Shown here: one piece after another, positions 45,494 to 54,087 of the stretch
Numbering within the stretch: the stretch's first letter is position 1
How the letters are laid out: each line of letters starts with the position of its first letter
DNA from: Bhargavaea ginsengi
Lineage (GTDB): Bacteria > Bacillota > Bacilli > Bacillales_A > Planococcaceae
NCBI RefSeq assembly: GCF_900109165.1
Contig: NZ_FNZF01000004.1
Location: 163,566 to 227,565, forward strand
Length of the DNA stretch: 64,000 bases
Reading direction: 5' to 3'
Translations under genes and position numbers: made by a program
The notes under the pieces: generated by a model
Seen by the model: only the letters and a program-made list of their open reading frames with translations
The model's database searches: none
What the model was told of the DNA's origin: nothing

Positions 45494-47554
45494 GTGAAAC
45501 GGTCCCATTTCAAACGGAAGCGGAAACGGCGGACGCTCATGAAGCGGCTGCTGCTTTTAACCCTGAGCTTCAGCGTGGCCGGGCTGATCATGTACGGTGC
45601 GCTCCTCATCTATATCCATTCAGCCGGCCCCCCTTCCCTGAAGGTGCCGAACGCAACCGTCTTCCTCGACCGCAATGGCGATCCGATCGGTGACCGGCAT
45701 TCGGGAGAGCGGCGCTACTGGACCAAGCTTGACGACATGTCCCCGTTTCTTTCCGATGCATTCGTCGCTGTCGAGGACAAGGACTTTTACGAGCATAAGG
45801 GATTCGACTATTCAAGGATTGCCGCTGCTGTTCTGAAGGACGTCAAATCGTTCCGCAAGGCGGAAGGCGCAAGTACGATTACCCAGCAGTATGCCCGCAA
45901 TCTGTTCCTGACCCATCAGAAAACATGGACCCGGAAAATCAATGAGGCGGTCTATGCCAGGCGGATCGAGACCTTCTACGACAAAGATACGATCCTCGAA
46001 GGATATCTGAATACCGTCTATTTCGGCCACGGCATGTACGGGGCGGAAGCGGCCAGCCAATTTTTCTTCGGCAAGGAAGTGAAGGACCTGACTCTGGCGG
46101 AAGCGACATTGCTTGCAGCCGTGCCAAAGGGACCGTCCGTCTATTCTCCCGTCGATCATCCGGACGCTGCGGCGGACCGCCAGAAAATCATCCTTAGCGC
46201 CATGGTCCGCGAAGGGTATGTGACGCGCGACCAGGCCGACCATGCCCTCAATCAGAGAGTCGCCCTGAAGCACGACCAGTGGGACACTGGAAATAAAGTC
46301 GCCCCGTATTTCCTCGACGAGGTGTGGCGGGAAGCAGAAAAACTCCTAAAGGAAGAGGGCCGCGACATCGCGGAGGGCGGCTGGACAATCCGGACGACGC
46401 TCGACCCGTTCCATCAGAAAACAGCCGAGGCCGCAGCAGGAAAATGGATGCCCGACAACGAGCTTCAGTTCGGGTTCGTCACGATGGAGCCGGAAAGCGG
46501 ACATGTCACTTCGTTGATCGGGGGTCGTGATTATGCCGCGAGTCCCTTTAACCGAGTTACCCAGGCGGAGCGGCAGTCCGGCTCGGCGATGAAACCGGTC
46601 CTGTATGCGGCCGCGCTTGAACAGGGATTCACGCCGCTCACCTTCCTGAAAAGTGAACCGACAGTCTTTACATTTGATAATGGCAGGCAGGAATACGAGC
46701 CGCAGAATGTCAACGGCAAGTTCGCGGAACGGCCGATCTCCCTTGCTCAGGCGCTCGCGATTTCGGATAACATCTTTGCCGTCAAGACGCTTGAGGAAAT
46801 CGGCTATAAGCCTTTTAAGGACATGGCTGCACGCCTCGGAATTACCGGTAACTTCGTCGATGCACCCGCGACTGCGCTCGGCACAACGGAAGTCACCCTT
46901 TACGAGATGACAGGGGCCTACAACCGGATCGCGTCCGGGGGCAAACGTGTCATCCCGACGACCATCCTGTCCATTACTGATGCCGCAGGTGAAACCGTCT
47001 ACCGGAGCAGTCAGGAGGAAAAAGAGAGGGATGTAATGGATCCGACGGATGCCTATGTCCTCACACAGATGATGACAGGCATGTTCGACCCTGTTTTTAG
47101 CGACTACACCCCGGCAACAGGACTGTCAATACGTCCCGGACAAACGAGGCCCTATGCGGCGAAATCCGGGACGACCCTGTCCGACCAGTACCTGATCGGC
47201 TATTCCCCCACGCTCACAGCCGGCATCTGGGCCGGGTTTGATGAAGGCAGCCGTCTCACGGAAAACAGTGACAAGATGGCAGCGAAAAAGATGTGGATCG
47301 AGTTCATGGAAGGGGCACACGCCGGACTTCCGCCCGAGTCGTTCCGCCAGCCTGAGGGCGTCACTGGAGTCATTGTCGACGTCGAGACTGGCGGGCTTGC
47401 TGTCGACGGTTGCGGGAAGCAGCGGCTCGTTTACCTTAAAGAACGGCATGTGCCACGGAAACTCTGCACTGACCCCGCCCTCCGCCAGGAACGCTCAAAG
47501 GATACAAAAGACGGCGGCCCGGTACGGCTGTTCCCGTTCTCATTCTTTGATTGA
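45494..47554 (+). CDS. pbpG: Class A penicillin-binding protein (PbpG/PBP2d type)
   Basis: This bifunctional peptidoglycan synthase has 686 aa. A basic cytoplasmic start and one membrane anchor (LLLLTLSFSVAGLIMYGALLIY) precede a glycosyltransferase domain with AVEDKDFYEHKGFD, GASTITQQYARNLF and EGYLNTVYFG. A transpeptidase domain follows with SGSAMKP (active Ser), SDN and KSGTT. B. subtilis has ywhE (pbpG) between speE and ywhD, where it helps make the spore cell wall. A GTG start with AAAGGCGGG upstream is used. Confidence 0.94.
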   Translation: MKRSHFKRKRKRRTLMKRLLLLTLSFSVAGLIMYGALLIYIHSAGPPSLKVPNATVFLDRNGDPIGDRHSGERRYWTKLDDMSPFLSDAFVAVEDKDFYEHKGFDYSRIAAAVLKDVKSFRKAEGASTITQQYARNLFLTHQKTWTRKINEAVYARRIETFYDKDTILEGYLNTVYFGHGMYGAEAASQFFFGKEVKDLTLAEATLLAAVPKGPSVYSPVDHPDAAADRQKIILSAMVREGYVTRDQADHALNQRVALKHDQWDTGNKVAPYFLDEVWREAEKLLKEEGRDIAEGGWTIRTTLDPFHQKTAEAAAGKWMPDNELQFGFVTMEPESGHVTSLIGGRDYAASPFNRVTQAERQSGSAMKPVLYAAALEQGFTPLTFLKSEPTVFTFDNGRQEYEPQNVNGKFAERPISLAQALAISDNIFAVKTLEEIGYKPFKDMAARLGITGNFVDAPATALGTTEVTLYEMTGAYNRIASGGKRVIPTTILSITDAAGETVYRSSQEEKERDVMDPTDAYVLTQMMTGMFDPVFSDYTPATGLSIRPGQTRPYAAKSGTTLSDQYLIGYSPTLTAGIWAGFDEGSRLTENSDKMAAKKMWIEFMEGAHAGLPPESFRQPEGVTGVIVDVETGGLAVDGCGKQRLVYLKERHVPRKLCTDPALRQERSKDTKDGGPVRLFPFSFFD

Positions 47555-47577
47555 AGTTTAGGGGCTCCGTCATTAAG

Positions 47578-47650
47578 TGAGACATTAACATAGTCGATTG
47601 AGACGTTAACATACTGCAGTGAAACGTTGACATACCATCTAAAATGTCTG
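47578..47650. repeat. 21-bp tandem array, TGAGACGTTAACATA family, after pbpG
   Basis: TGAGACATTAACATAG, TGAGACGTTAACATAC and TGAAACGTTGACATAC start at 47578, 47599 and 47620, exactly 21 bp apart. A decayed unit begins near 47641. The core is the complement of that at 41156-41270. The array begins about 24 bases after the pbpG stop, in the gap between convergent pbpG and ywhD. Confidence 0.9.
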
Positions 47651-47674
47651 TCCCCCTAATTTAGGGCAACAAAA

Positions 47675-47711
47675 AACCAGCCCCGCCTCCAAATAGGAAG
47701 CGGGGCTGGTT
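47675..47711 (-). terminator. Terminator in the pbpG-ywhD gap
   Basis: AACCAGCCCCGC / GCGGGGCTGGTT with a 13-base loop is followed on the minus strand by TTTTGTTG, so it mainly stops leftward transcription. It is 140 bases beyond ywhD, further than usual for a 3' terminator. Confidence 0.88.
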
Positions 47712-47771
47712 GTGTGCACCGTTAGCTAGACGGCACACTGTCCTAGCTTGTATTCAGCAAGCGTTATACCA

Positions 47772-47800
47772 AGTTTACTCCGTTTTCCGGAGCGGTTCAA
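47772..47800 (-). promoter_or_regulatory. Possible promoter beyond ywhD
   Basis: TTGAAC (complement of 47795-47800), 17 bases, then TAAACT (complement of 47772-47777) points leftward into the terminator at 47675. No gene lies between, so if real it would make an RNA of about 95 bases containing the inverted repeat GCTAG...CTAGC. Confidence 0.35.
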
Positions 47801-47852
47801 CCGGCGGCGCCCCCGCCGGCGAAACTGTCAAAGATCGTTCATATTTAGGGAA

Positions 47853-48371
47853 TCATCCGGATATGCCAAGCGCCTCCTGCAGCTCGGTGCTCCGCTCCCA
47901 CAATTCAGGGTTCTCTCCTTGAAGAAACTCGGCAAGCACCTTTTTCGAGCGGTCGTCCATCTTGTCGACGATGACATGGCGCTTCAGCGCCTTGTCCAGA
48001 AGATTGACGTGCTCAGGCAGATTCTTATAGCCGCGCCGCTTTTCCCGGTTGACGACCATCTCGGCAGCCGTGACCCCGGCAAAGTAAGGGCCTTCTTCCT
48101 TGTAGTCGATCGCAACCCAGATAAGCCAGTATGGCTTGCCGCCTTCGGAATCTTCCCGATTCGGGGTGAACTTGACGCCCCGTTCCGTCTTGCTCCGGGC
48201 ATGCAGCGCACCGATTTCAATCTGGGCAAGCTCTTCCTCCACATCGATGATGATGGGAGACACGTTCTCAAGCGAAATCGAGCCGATGCCGAACCCTTTG
48301 TGACCGGCAGTCGGGTTGTCGCGGATGATCGTAAACTCCATCTTCGGTTTTGGTTTTTCTCCGTTAGCCAT
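47853..48371 (-). CDS. ywhD: YwhD family protein
   Basis: This 172-aa protein is of the YwhD family, of unknown function, conserved beside pbpG in Bacillales. Segments KMEFTIIRDNPTAGHKGFGIGSISLENVSPIIID and GPYFAGVTAAEMVVNREKRRGYK are family-like. No membrane segment or known catalytic motif is visible. The ATG at 48371 has AAGGGGGG upstream. An in-frame extension to 48404 lacks support. Confidence 0.85.
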   Translation of the reverse strand: MANGEKPKPKMEFTIIRDNPTAGHKGFGIGSISLENVSPIIIDVEEELAQIEIGALHARSKTERGVKFTPNREDSEGGKPYWLIWVAIDYKEEGPYFAGVTAAEMVVNREKRRGYKNLPEHVNLLDKALKRHVIVDKMDDRSKKVLAEFLQGENPELWERSTELQEALGISG

Positions 48372-48431
48372 GATGCTATCCCCCCTTCCCTGCATTATAG
48401 CCAATCCGCCGGCCGTGTTAAAACCGGCGGC

Positions 48432-48938
48432 TCATTGACGGATACAGCCCGCTAGCTCCCCGATAAAGGAAAAGGCCTCATCCATCTCGGCATCCGTAAA
48501 GTTCAGCTTGTTTTTGACAATATGTACTTTTGCGATCTGCTCTTCCCGCGGAAGGTGATCAAAATAAAGCAGAGTGGAGACGAGTTCCAGGAAACGTGAG
48601 CTTCTTTCCTTCATCCGGCCGATGCATTCGCCAAGCTTATCCGGAACTTCTTCTGCATCCCCGATGAAATCACGGCCTTCACCGGTCACGCTGTAGCTGT
48701 ACTGCACATAAGAACCCTTGTCTTCACTGTTTTCCGCGAGAAAGCCCATCTCGCAAAGTTCCTCAATTCTGAGGGTCAGCTCTTCCGAATAAGGTCCGTA
48801 GAAGTGGAGCTGGTACTTTTCCTGGAACGGGAAATTCATCTTTTTGGCGATGTAGACCATTTTCTGCAGCTTCTTCCGCCCGGTTACACCGTCAGCCAGC
48901 GAAATGAACTGCACGACTTTTGCATGTTCCTGAAGCAT
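48432..48938 (-). CDS. ywgA: YwgA family protein
   Basis: This 168-aa YwgA-type protein has an N-terminal region TGRKKLQKMVYIAKKMNFPF and YQLHFYGPYSEELTLRIEEL, resembling the SocA/antitoxin-like helical fold that adopts a winged-helix form. The function is unknown. AGGGAGGG precedes an ATG at 48938, and a TTG one codon earlier is also possible. It lies 19 bases after the ywfO stop, so it is probably cotranscribed with ywfO. Confidence 0.82.
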   Translation of the reverse strand: MLQEHAKVVQFISLADGVTGRKKLQKMVYIAKKMNFPFQEKYQLHFYGPYSEELTLRIEELCEMGFLAENSEDKGSYVQYSYSVTGEGRDFIGDAEEVPDKLGECIGRMKERSSRFLELVSTLLYFDHLPREEQIAKVHIVKNKLNFTDAEMDEAFSFIGELAGCIRQ

Positions 48939-48957
48939 CAAAAATGCCCTCCCTATT

Positions 48958-50259
48958 CTATGTGTTCAAGATGCTTAGGATTTGTTGCCTGAGCATTTTT
49001 TTCTTTTTGCCTTCCGTGAGCATGTCCTCCGGAAAATAGAGTTTGTGATCCGTCCGCCGCTTGCCGGATATCGCATCAACGATATCTGATTCCCGGGACA
49101 ATTCCCGCAGCTCCCCGTCCCGCATAAGCAGGTGGATCGGCAGGCGCTCCTCTTCCTCGCCAGGACGATAGAAATCATACGGCAGGTCAGAGGACGAATC
49201 GACAACGAGATAATATTCCGGGTCGATCCCGGCTTTCCGGAACAGCCCTTCCAGTTCGCCGAGTTTCCTGTATTCCTTGGCCGGGTTGAAATCGATGTAC
49301 TGGAACAGCCGTCGGTTAACAAACCGGTCACACAGGTCGGACAGGATCTCGTCGTCTTCCAGAATCCAAGTTTCAAAATAAGTCATCAGGATGTATTCAT
49401 CCAGCGCAATATAATCCTTGAGATCGAACGTCTTGTCGAAGAACGACTTGAAGTGTACGGGTTCCTGCTTGAACCTATACCCTTCTTCGCTCAAAACTTT
49501 CGCCCTCTGCAAAATTTTAACGAGAATCACTTCTGCCGAGCGGGATACCGGGTGAAAATAAACTTGCCAGTACATCTGGTACCGGCTCATGATATAGTCC
49601 TCCACCGCGTGCATGCCGCTTTGCTTGATGACGGCCTGCTCCTCGGACGGGCGCATGACGCGCAAGATCCGCTCCATGTCGAAGTGGCCATAGCTGACCC
49701 CTGTGAAATAGGCGTCCCTCTGCAGATAATCCATCCGGTCGGCATCAATCTGACTTGAGATCAGGCTGACGACCAGCTTGTCCGGATAAGTTTTCCCGAT
49801 GACGTCCGCCACTTTCCGCGGGAAATCCTCGCTGACACGGCTGAGCACCGCATTCACATCCGTATCCCCAAGCAGGATTCTTTGCGTGAACTGCTCGTGA
49901 TCCAAATCGAACACTTTCTCGAAAGCATGGGAAAACGGCCCATGCCCGAGGTCATGGAGCAGTGCCGCACACAACGTCACAAGGCGCTCCGAATCATTCC
50001 ACTGCGGACGCCCGCTAAAGCTGTCATCGATGATGCGGCGGACAATTTCATAGACGCCGAGCGAATGGTTGAATCGGCTGTGCTCTGCCCCGTGAAATAC
50101 GAGGTAGGTTGTGCCAAGCTGATGGATGCGGCGCAGCCGCTGAAACTCCCTGGTCGCGATCAGATCCCAGATCACCTGGTCCCTCACATGGATGTAGCGG
50201 TGAACCGGATCTTTGAACACTTTTTCTTCACTTAATTTTTGTATGGCATAGTCCATCAT
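48958..50259 (-). CDS. ywfO: HD-domain phosphohydrolase YwfO
   Basis: This 433-aa HD-superfamily hydrolase has the same length as B. subtilis YwfO, which is related to dGTP triphosphohydrolases of the SAMHD1 type. Metal-binding elements are EHSRFNHSLGVYE, AALLHDLGHGPFSHAFE and SSQIDADRMDYLQRDAYFTG. It probably hydrolyses dNTPs or related nucleotides. GGAGGTGCCAG stands right before the ATG at 50259. It forms a leftward pair with ywgA. Confidence 0.9.
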   Translation of the reverse strand: MMDYAIQKLSEEKVFKDPVHRYIHVRDQVIWDLIATREFQRLRRIHQLGTTYLVFHGAEHSRFNHSLGVYEIVRRIIDDSFSGRPQWNDSERLVTLCAALLHDLGHGPFSHAFEKVFDLDHEQFTQRILLGDTDVNAVLSRVSEDFPRKVADVIGKTYPDKLVVSLISSQIDADRMDYLQRDAYFTGVSYGHFDMERILRVMRPSEEQAVIKQSGMHAVEDYIMSRYQMYWQVYFHPVSRSAEVILVKILQRAKVLSEEGYRFKQEPVHFKSFFDKTFDLKDYIALDEYILMTYFETWILEDDEILSDLCDRFVNRRLFQYIDFNPAKEYRKLGELEGLFRKAGIDPEYYLVVDSSSDLPYDFYRPGEEEERLPIHLLMRDGELRELSRESDIVDAISGKRRTDHKLYFPEDMLTEGKKKKMLRQQILSILNT

Positions 50260-50395
50260 CTGGCACCTCCCGGAAACAGTGGGTCCTTCCAGTATACCCT
50301 GTCCGGCACCTGTTTGGAACGGTCTCCGGTCTCCTTCCCCCTCCTAATATCAAATCCGAAAAGATGCGCATTCTCCGACATTTCCAAATGGAACG

Positions 50396-50424
50396 GTATA
50401 AAATGCGGAGCGGCGGTGCACACT
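50396..50424 (+). promoter_or_regulatory. Sigma-F-type promoter of rsfA
   Basis: GTATA at 50396-50400, 15 bases, then GTGCACACT at 50416-50424. The -35 is a perfect GYATA and the -10 matches GGNNANANT at all but one position. Transcription would begin near 50432, 35 bases before the rsfA start. B. subtilis rsfA is known to be sigma-F controlled. Confidence 0.7.
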
Positions 50425-50467
50425 GACACCAGGCAAACAGACTATGAAGATGGCAGGAGGTACACAA

Positions 50468-51097
50468 ATGGTGAAAGTCAGACAGGATGCCTGGGTAGAA
50501 GAGAACGACCGGTTGCTTGCGGAAACGGTCCTTCGCCATGTGCGCGAAGGAAGCACGCAGCTTAACGCGTTCGAAGAGGCCGGTGACGCAATGAACCGGA
50601 CAGCCGCGGCATGTGGTTTCCGCTGGAACGCGGTCGTCCGGAAAGAATACGAGAAAGAACTCTCTGAAGCGAAAAAGGAACGCAAGGCAAACCTGAAGGC
50701 AATGGGCAAAGATTTCAGACGCAAGAATTCCGGACTCTATGTCGTACCGGATGGTGCGGAAGGCGAAGGACGCGCGGCCATCCGGCTGTCGAACCTCTCG
50801 CTGGATGTCGTGATCGCCTACCTGATGCGTCTCCAGCATACGAATCTCGCGGATCAGGAGACAATGAAGTGGAAGCATACAGCGGAAGCGGCTGAGCGGC
50901 GCGTCAATGAGCTCGAGAATGAAGTTTCCCGGCTTGCCAAAGAAAATGACGAAATCCGCGATGACTATGAGCAGTTTGTCCAAATCATGAACCGTGCACG
51001 CAAACTCGTAGCGTTCGAAGAAGATGAAAACGCGACCAGCTTCCGGATGGAGCAAAATGGGAACCTCGTGAATAGCGAGGAACAGCAGGCACACTGA
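50468..51097 (+). CDS. rsfA: RsfA-family prespore transcription factor
   Basis: RsfA modulates sigma-F-dependent genes in the forespore. The 209-aa protein has an N-terminal Myb/SANT-like domain (VRQDAWVEENDRLLAETVLRHV, FRWNAVVRKEYEKEL). A C-terminal coiled coil follows (about residues 135-185, AAERRVNELENEVSRLAKENDEIRDD). AGGAGG lies eight bases upstream of the ATG at 50468. It is read rightward, divergent from ywfO, and ends at a bidirectional terminator. Confidence 0.9.
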   Translation: MVKVRQDAWVEENDRLLAETVLRHVREGSTQLNAFEEAGDAMNRTAAACGFRWNAVVRKEYEKELSEAKKERKANLKAMGKDFRRKNSGLYVVPDGAEGEGRAAIRLSNLSLDVVIAYLMRLQHTNLADQETMKWKHTAEAAERRVNELENEVSRLAKENDEIRDDYEQFVQIMNRARKLVAFEEDENATSFRMEQNGNLVNSEEQQAH

Positions 51098-51113
51098 TAG
51101 CCGGCGTCGCCAT

Positions 51114-51172
51114 AAAGAAACGGCAAGGACACCAGCGCCTCGTTCAGGCGGCGGAGTCCTTGCCGTTTCTTT
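51114..51172. terminator. Bidirectional terminator between rsfA and lipL
   Basis: AAAGAAACGGCAAGGAC pairs with GTCCTTGCCGTTTCTTT (17 bp), with a further inner GCGCC/GGCG pairing. A/T runs on both sides allow it to end rsfA and lipL transcripts, which converge here. Confidence 0.92.
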
Positions 51173-51187
51173 GTTATTCTGCCAGGT

Positions 51188-52030
51188 TCACGTGCCCTCC
51201 AGCAGTTTGGCATTCCGTTCGACGACCCGTTTCAGGTACTTTGCATACAGGTCAGGTTCCTCTCCTTCGGGCAGGCTGTCGCGGACGTCACCCGACAGCG
51301 CATGGAGCAGCCGGCGTACACGGCTGTTCAGCTCCGGAACGGTGATCGGCACGCCGAGCAGTTCGGTGAGGGATGCCATGACGTCCGGCCGGATAGCCGG
51401 GTATTCAAACTTCGTTTTTTCGCCCTTTAGTCCGGCCTCATACATTTCACCGATAAGCCGGGCTCGCTCGGACCCGCTTCCTTCCACGCAGAGATAAATC
51501 TGTACGGCGATGCCGCCGCGGAGCCTGCGCTGGGAGATGCCGGCGAATTTCCTGCCGCCGATGCTCAGGTCGTACGAGCCGGGGCAATATGAGCCGACGA
51601 TCTCGTAAGCCTCGATCCTATCTGCCGCTTCGGGCAGCAGCAGCCGGACAAACTCGAGCATGACTTCGTAGCCTGCCGGGATATCGATCGCCCGGTCTTT
51701 TTCCGACAGCGCGATCGTAATGTTCAGGACGCCATCGTCCAGGACAACGGCAAGCCCGCCCGAATTGCGGACAATCGGCCGCCATCCGTTGAGCCGCAAC
51801 AGTTCAGTCGCGTCTTCGATATACGGCAGCCGTTGATCCTGGATGCCCAGGACGACGGTGCGGTCATGGACCCATGTGCGTACCGCCGGAAGACTTTTCA
51901 GCTGGCCGACGACGTGGCAAAGCATGTCGTCCATGGCGAATGATTCAAGGGCAGAGCGGCCGAGCCCGCTCACCGATTGGTCGATGAACCGCCAGGCGGG
52001 CTGGCGGAGTAGGTTAAGCGATTGATCCAT
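51188..52030 (-). CDS. lipL: Octanoyl-[GcvH]:protein N-octanoyltransferase
   Basis: LipL moves octanoyl groups from GcvH to the E2 subunits of 2-oxoacid dehydrogenases by amidotransfer. The 280-aa protein (B. subtilis LipL has 281) has the lipoate-ligase fold with PIVRNSGGLAVVLDDGVLNI, and SYCPGSYDLSIGGRKFAGISQ with the catalytic Cys. The ATG at 52030 has GGGAG eight bases upstream. The open extension to 52255 runs into hemQ and is not used. Confidence 0.93.
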   Translation of the reverse strand: MDQSLNLLRQPAWRFIDQSVSGLGRSALESFAMDDMLCHVVGQLKSLPAVRTWVHDRTVVLGIQDQRLPYIEDATELLRLNGWRPIVRNSGGLAVVLDDGVLNITIALSEKDRAIDIPAGYEVMLEFVRLLLPEAADRIEAYEIVGSYCPGSYDLSIGGRKFAGISQRRLRGGIAVQIYLCVEGSGSERARLIGEMYEAGLKGEKTKFEYPAIRPDVMASLTELLGVPITVPELNSRVRRLLHALSGDVRDSLPEGEEPDLYAKYLKRVVERNAKLLEGT

Positions 52031-52239
52031 AATGATGTCTCCCATATATCTGGTCTGGCCGCCCGGATTCATTCTTAAAGGCGGTATCGGTTTGATTTCC
52101 ATTGTCAAGTTTACACAAGTTGAGGCAAAACGGAAAACGGAGGCTTTTTCACAAAACAGTGACAGAGGTACTTGCGCACGGACCCGGCCCGTCTTCTGTG
52201 ATAGACTAAAACCATATGATCCCAAAGGAGTGTTCCCAC

Positions 52240-52992
52240 ATGAACGAAGCTGCAATCACACTGGACGGCTGGTATGTTCTCCATGACTTCCGTACGATGG
52301 ACTGGGCAACGTGGAAAGCCGTTCCTGCAGAAGAACGGAAAGCGGCAACCGATGAATTCATCACTTTCCTCGACAAGCTCCAGACAGCCGATAATGAAAA
52401 GACCGGCAGCCATGCCTTCTATACAATCGTCGGCCAGAAGGCGGACTTCATGCTCATGACCCTTCGCCCGACGATGGACGAGCTCCAGCAGCTTGAGGCA
52501 GAGTTCAACAAACTCGCTATTGCAGACTACACGATCCCGACGTATTCCTACGTATCTGTAGTTGAGCTGTCCAACTACCTGGCTAAGGAGTCCAATGAAG
52601 ATCCTTACCAGAACCCATACGTCCGCGGCCGCCTTTATCCGGAACTTCCGCGCTCCCAGTATGTCTGCTTCTACCCGATGGACAAAAAGCGCGAAGGCGA
52701 TGACAACTGGTACATGCTCGATATGGACCGCCGCCGTGAACTGATGAGAAGCCACGGACTGATCGGCCGCAGCTACGCAGGCAAGGTCAAGCAAATCATC
52801 TCCGGCTCGGTCGGTTTTGACGATTATGAATGGGGCGTCACGCTCTTCTCGGACGACGTGCTCCAGTTCAAGAAGCTCGTCTATGAAATGCGATTTGACG
52901 AAGTAAGCGCACGCTACGGCGTCTTCGGCTCGTTCTACGTCGGCACCATCCTCCTGGGCAACGAGCGCGGCTCCTTCTTCGATGTCCAATAA
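52240..52992 (+). CDS. hemQ: Coproheme decarboxylase
   Basis: HemQ (ChdC, YwfI) oxidatively decarboxylates coproheme III to heme b, the last step of the Firmicute heme route. The 250-aa protein is a chlorite-dismutase-like fold. It has [22 protein letters not shown] with the reactive Tyr, the heme-side segment [21 protein letters not shown] with the axial His, and [21 protein letters not shown] precedes the ATG at 52240. In B. subtilis pta lies between lipL and this gene. Here the 209-base gap holds no gene. Confidence 0.95.
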   Translation: MNEAAITLDGWYVLHDFRTMDWATWKAVPAEERKAATDEFITFLDKLQTADNEKTGSHAFYTIVGQKADFMLMTLRPTMDELQQLEAEFNKLAIADYTIPTYSYVSVVELSNYLAKESNEDPYQNPYVRGRLYPELPRSQYVCFYPMDKKREGDDNWYMLDMDRRRELMRSHGLIGRSYAGKVKQIISGSVGFDDYEWGVTLFSDDVLQFKKLVYEMRFDEVSARYGVFGSFYVGTILLGNERGSFFDVQ

Positions 52993-53004
52993 TGCACGAT
53001 GAAC

Positions 53005-53038
53005 TGCCCGGCGGCCACTTTGGCCGCCGGGCATTTTT
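53005..53038 (+). terminator. Terminator after hemQ
   Basis: TGCCCGGCGGCC / GGCCGCCGGGCA with a five-base loop is followed by TTTTT, 12 bases after the hemQ stop. Confidence 0.93.
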
Positions 53039-53062
53039 GTCGGGATCCGTGATCGAGACTGC

Positions 53063-53119
53063 TAAAGTACACCTAAGCCCGTCGAAAGTACACCAAGGCC
53101 CACCGAAAGTACACTAAGG
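53063..53119. repeat. 21-bp tandem array, GAAAGTACAC family, after hemQ
   Basis: CTAAAGTACACCTAAG, CGAAAGTACACCAAGG and CGAAAGTACACTAAGG recur with the GTACAC at 53067, 53088 and 53109, exactly 21 bp apart. The core is the complement of the array at 24324. It lies between the hemQ terminator and the 3' end of the convergent metallopeptidase gene. Confidence 0.9.
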
Positions 53120-53145
53120 CAGAAATCCATCTGACCCAAGGGATA

Positions 53146-54003
53146 TCAGCGTTTCAAGTAATCCATGAATTCTTCTTCAAGCGTCATGGTGTCCCAGTCG
53201 GTAAGGGCGGCATCCATGCCTCGGAGTTCAGCGCGGTGCTCCATAAAGCCGTCGGCTATATAGTAGCCAAGACGGCTATGGCCACTCCGCGAGCCGCCGG
53301 ACAGGCGGAACCACTCCTTGTCCTTTTCCTCGCTCCAGGTTCCCCTCATGTCATTCATAAATTCTTCGTGCAGTCTTCTTTTGTTCCCCATATAAAAGCC
53401 GTAGCCTTCTTCGCCGAGTGCTCCGAAAGAGATGTAATCCGGTCTGCCTCTCCCGGGGACGGCCAGTTTGGACAGGTAAATGGCGCCGCCTTCAGACACC
53501 AGCGTGACAAGCGGATGGTTCCATTGGACATCCTGCCACCAATCATCGCCGGCGGTCCCGGCGCTCATCCGGAATTGAATGATATGCCCCATTTCGTGTG
53601 CGGCGACAAGGCGGAGGTCGTCCGGCTCGGGTGACAGCATCTCAAGTGCGTAGAATATTTCGTTCTTTTTCTCACCTGCGACAAATGCACTCGATCCGAA
53701 TGCACCGGCGAACAGATGATGGTCGACATCCGCGTCGATTCCGGTCAGGCCACGGTAAAGCTCCCTTGTGTTATCAATTTCCTCAGGAAGCCGCTGGCCG
53801 GCAAGTGAAATGTCTTCGGCCTTAGCCGGATACTGTTCGATCGCCCGGATCAGCCGCTCGTCCGTCTTCGGACAATAGTCCGGGAAGTACACCCCGAAAA
53901 CTTCCGGATATCTCCTGAAATAATCCTCCAATCCATCCCTTGTCATTAAATCGCCTCTGTCCAGCCTCTCCATGAACTCATAGACCGTATTATTGATTGC
54001 CAA
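53146..54003 (-). CDS. Putative zinc metallopeptidase (HEXXH)
   Basis: This 285-aa soluble protein contains LRLVAAHEMGHIIQF, a classical HEXXH zinc site near residue 137. A later Glu in TLVSEGGAIYLSK could be the third ligand, as in DUF2268-type predicted Zn-dependent proteases. No signal peptide is seen, so it is probably cytosolic. The TTG at 54003 is chosen because GGGAGGA lies eight bases upstream. A TTG at 54024 also exists. The substrate is unknown. It ends near a 21-bp repeat array, and no terminator is obvious. Confidence 0.75.
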   Translation of the reverse strand: MAINNTVYEFMERLDRGDLMTRDGLEDYFRRYPEVFGVYFPDYCPKTDERLIRAIEQYPAKAEDISLAGQRLPEEIDNTRELYRGLTGIDADVDHHLFAGAFGSSAFVAGEKKNEIFYALEMLSPEPDDLRLVAAHEMGHIIQFRMSAGTAGDDWWQDVQWNHPLVTLVSEGGAIYLSKLAVPGRGRPDYISFGALGEEGYGFYMGNKRRLHEEFMNDMRGTWSEEKDKEWFRLSGGSRSGHSRLGYYIADGFMEHRAELRGMDAALTDWDTMTLEEEFMDYLKR

Positions 54004-54037
54004 TGGAATTCTCCTCCCGTCCAAATCTGCATATATG

Positions 54038-54066
54038 GAATGTACCCCCGTGTCCCCTCATATAGT
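54038..54066 (+). promoter_or_regulatory. Sigma-E-type promoter of cwlJ-gerQ
   Basis: GAATGTA at 54038-54044, 14 bases, then CATATAGT at 54059-54066 fits the sigma-E pattern KMATATT-N14-CATACANT with a few mismatches. It lies 21 bases before the cwlJ start. The B. subtilis cwlJ and gerQ genes are mother-cell sigma-E genes. Confidence 0.6.
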
Positions 54067-54087
54067 CATTAGCGAGGGGGGCAGACG

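Noticed and set aside
50228..51094. Leftward frame of 288 codons over rsfA
   Set aside because: Antisense to rsfA, which has promoter, ribosome site and family match.
52111..53034. Leftward frame of 307 codons over hemQ
   Set aside because: Antisense shadow of hemQ that includes its terminator.
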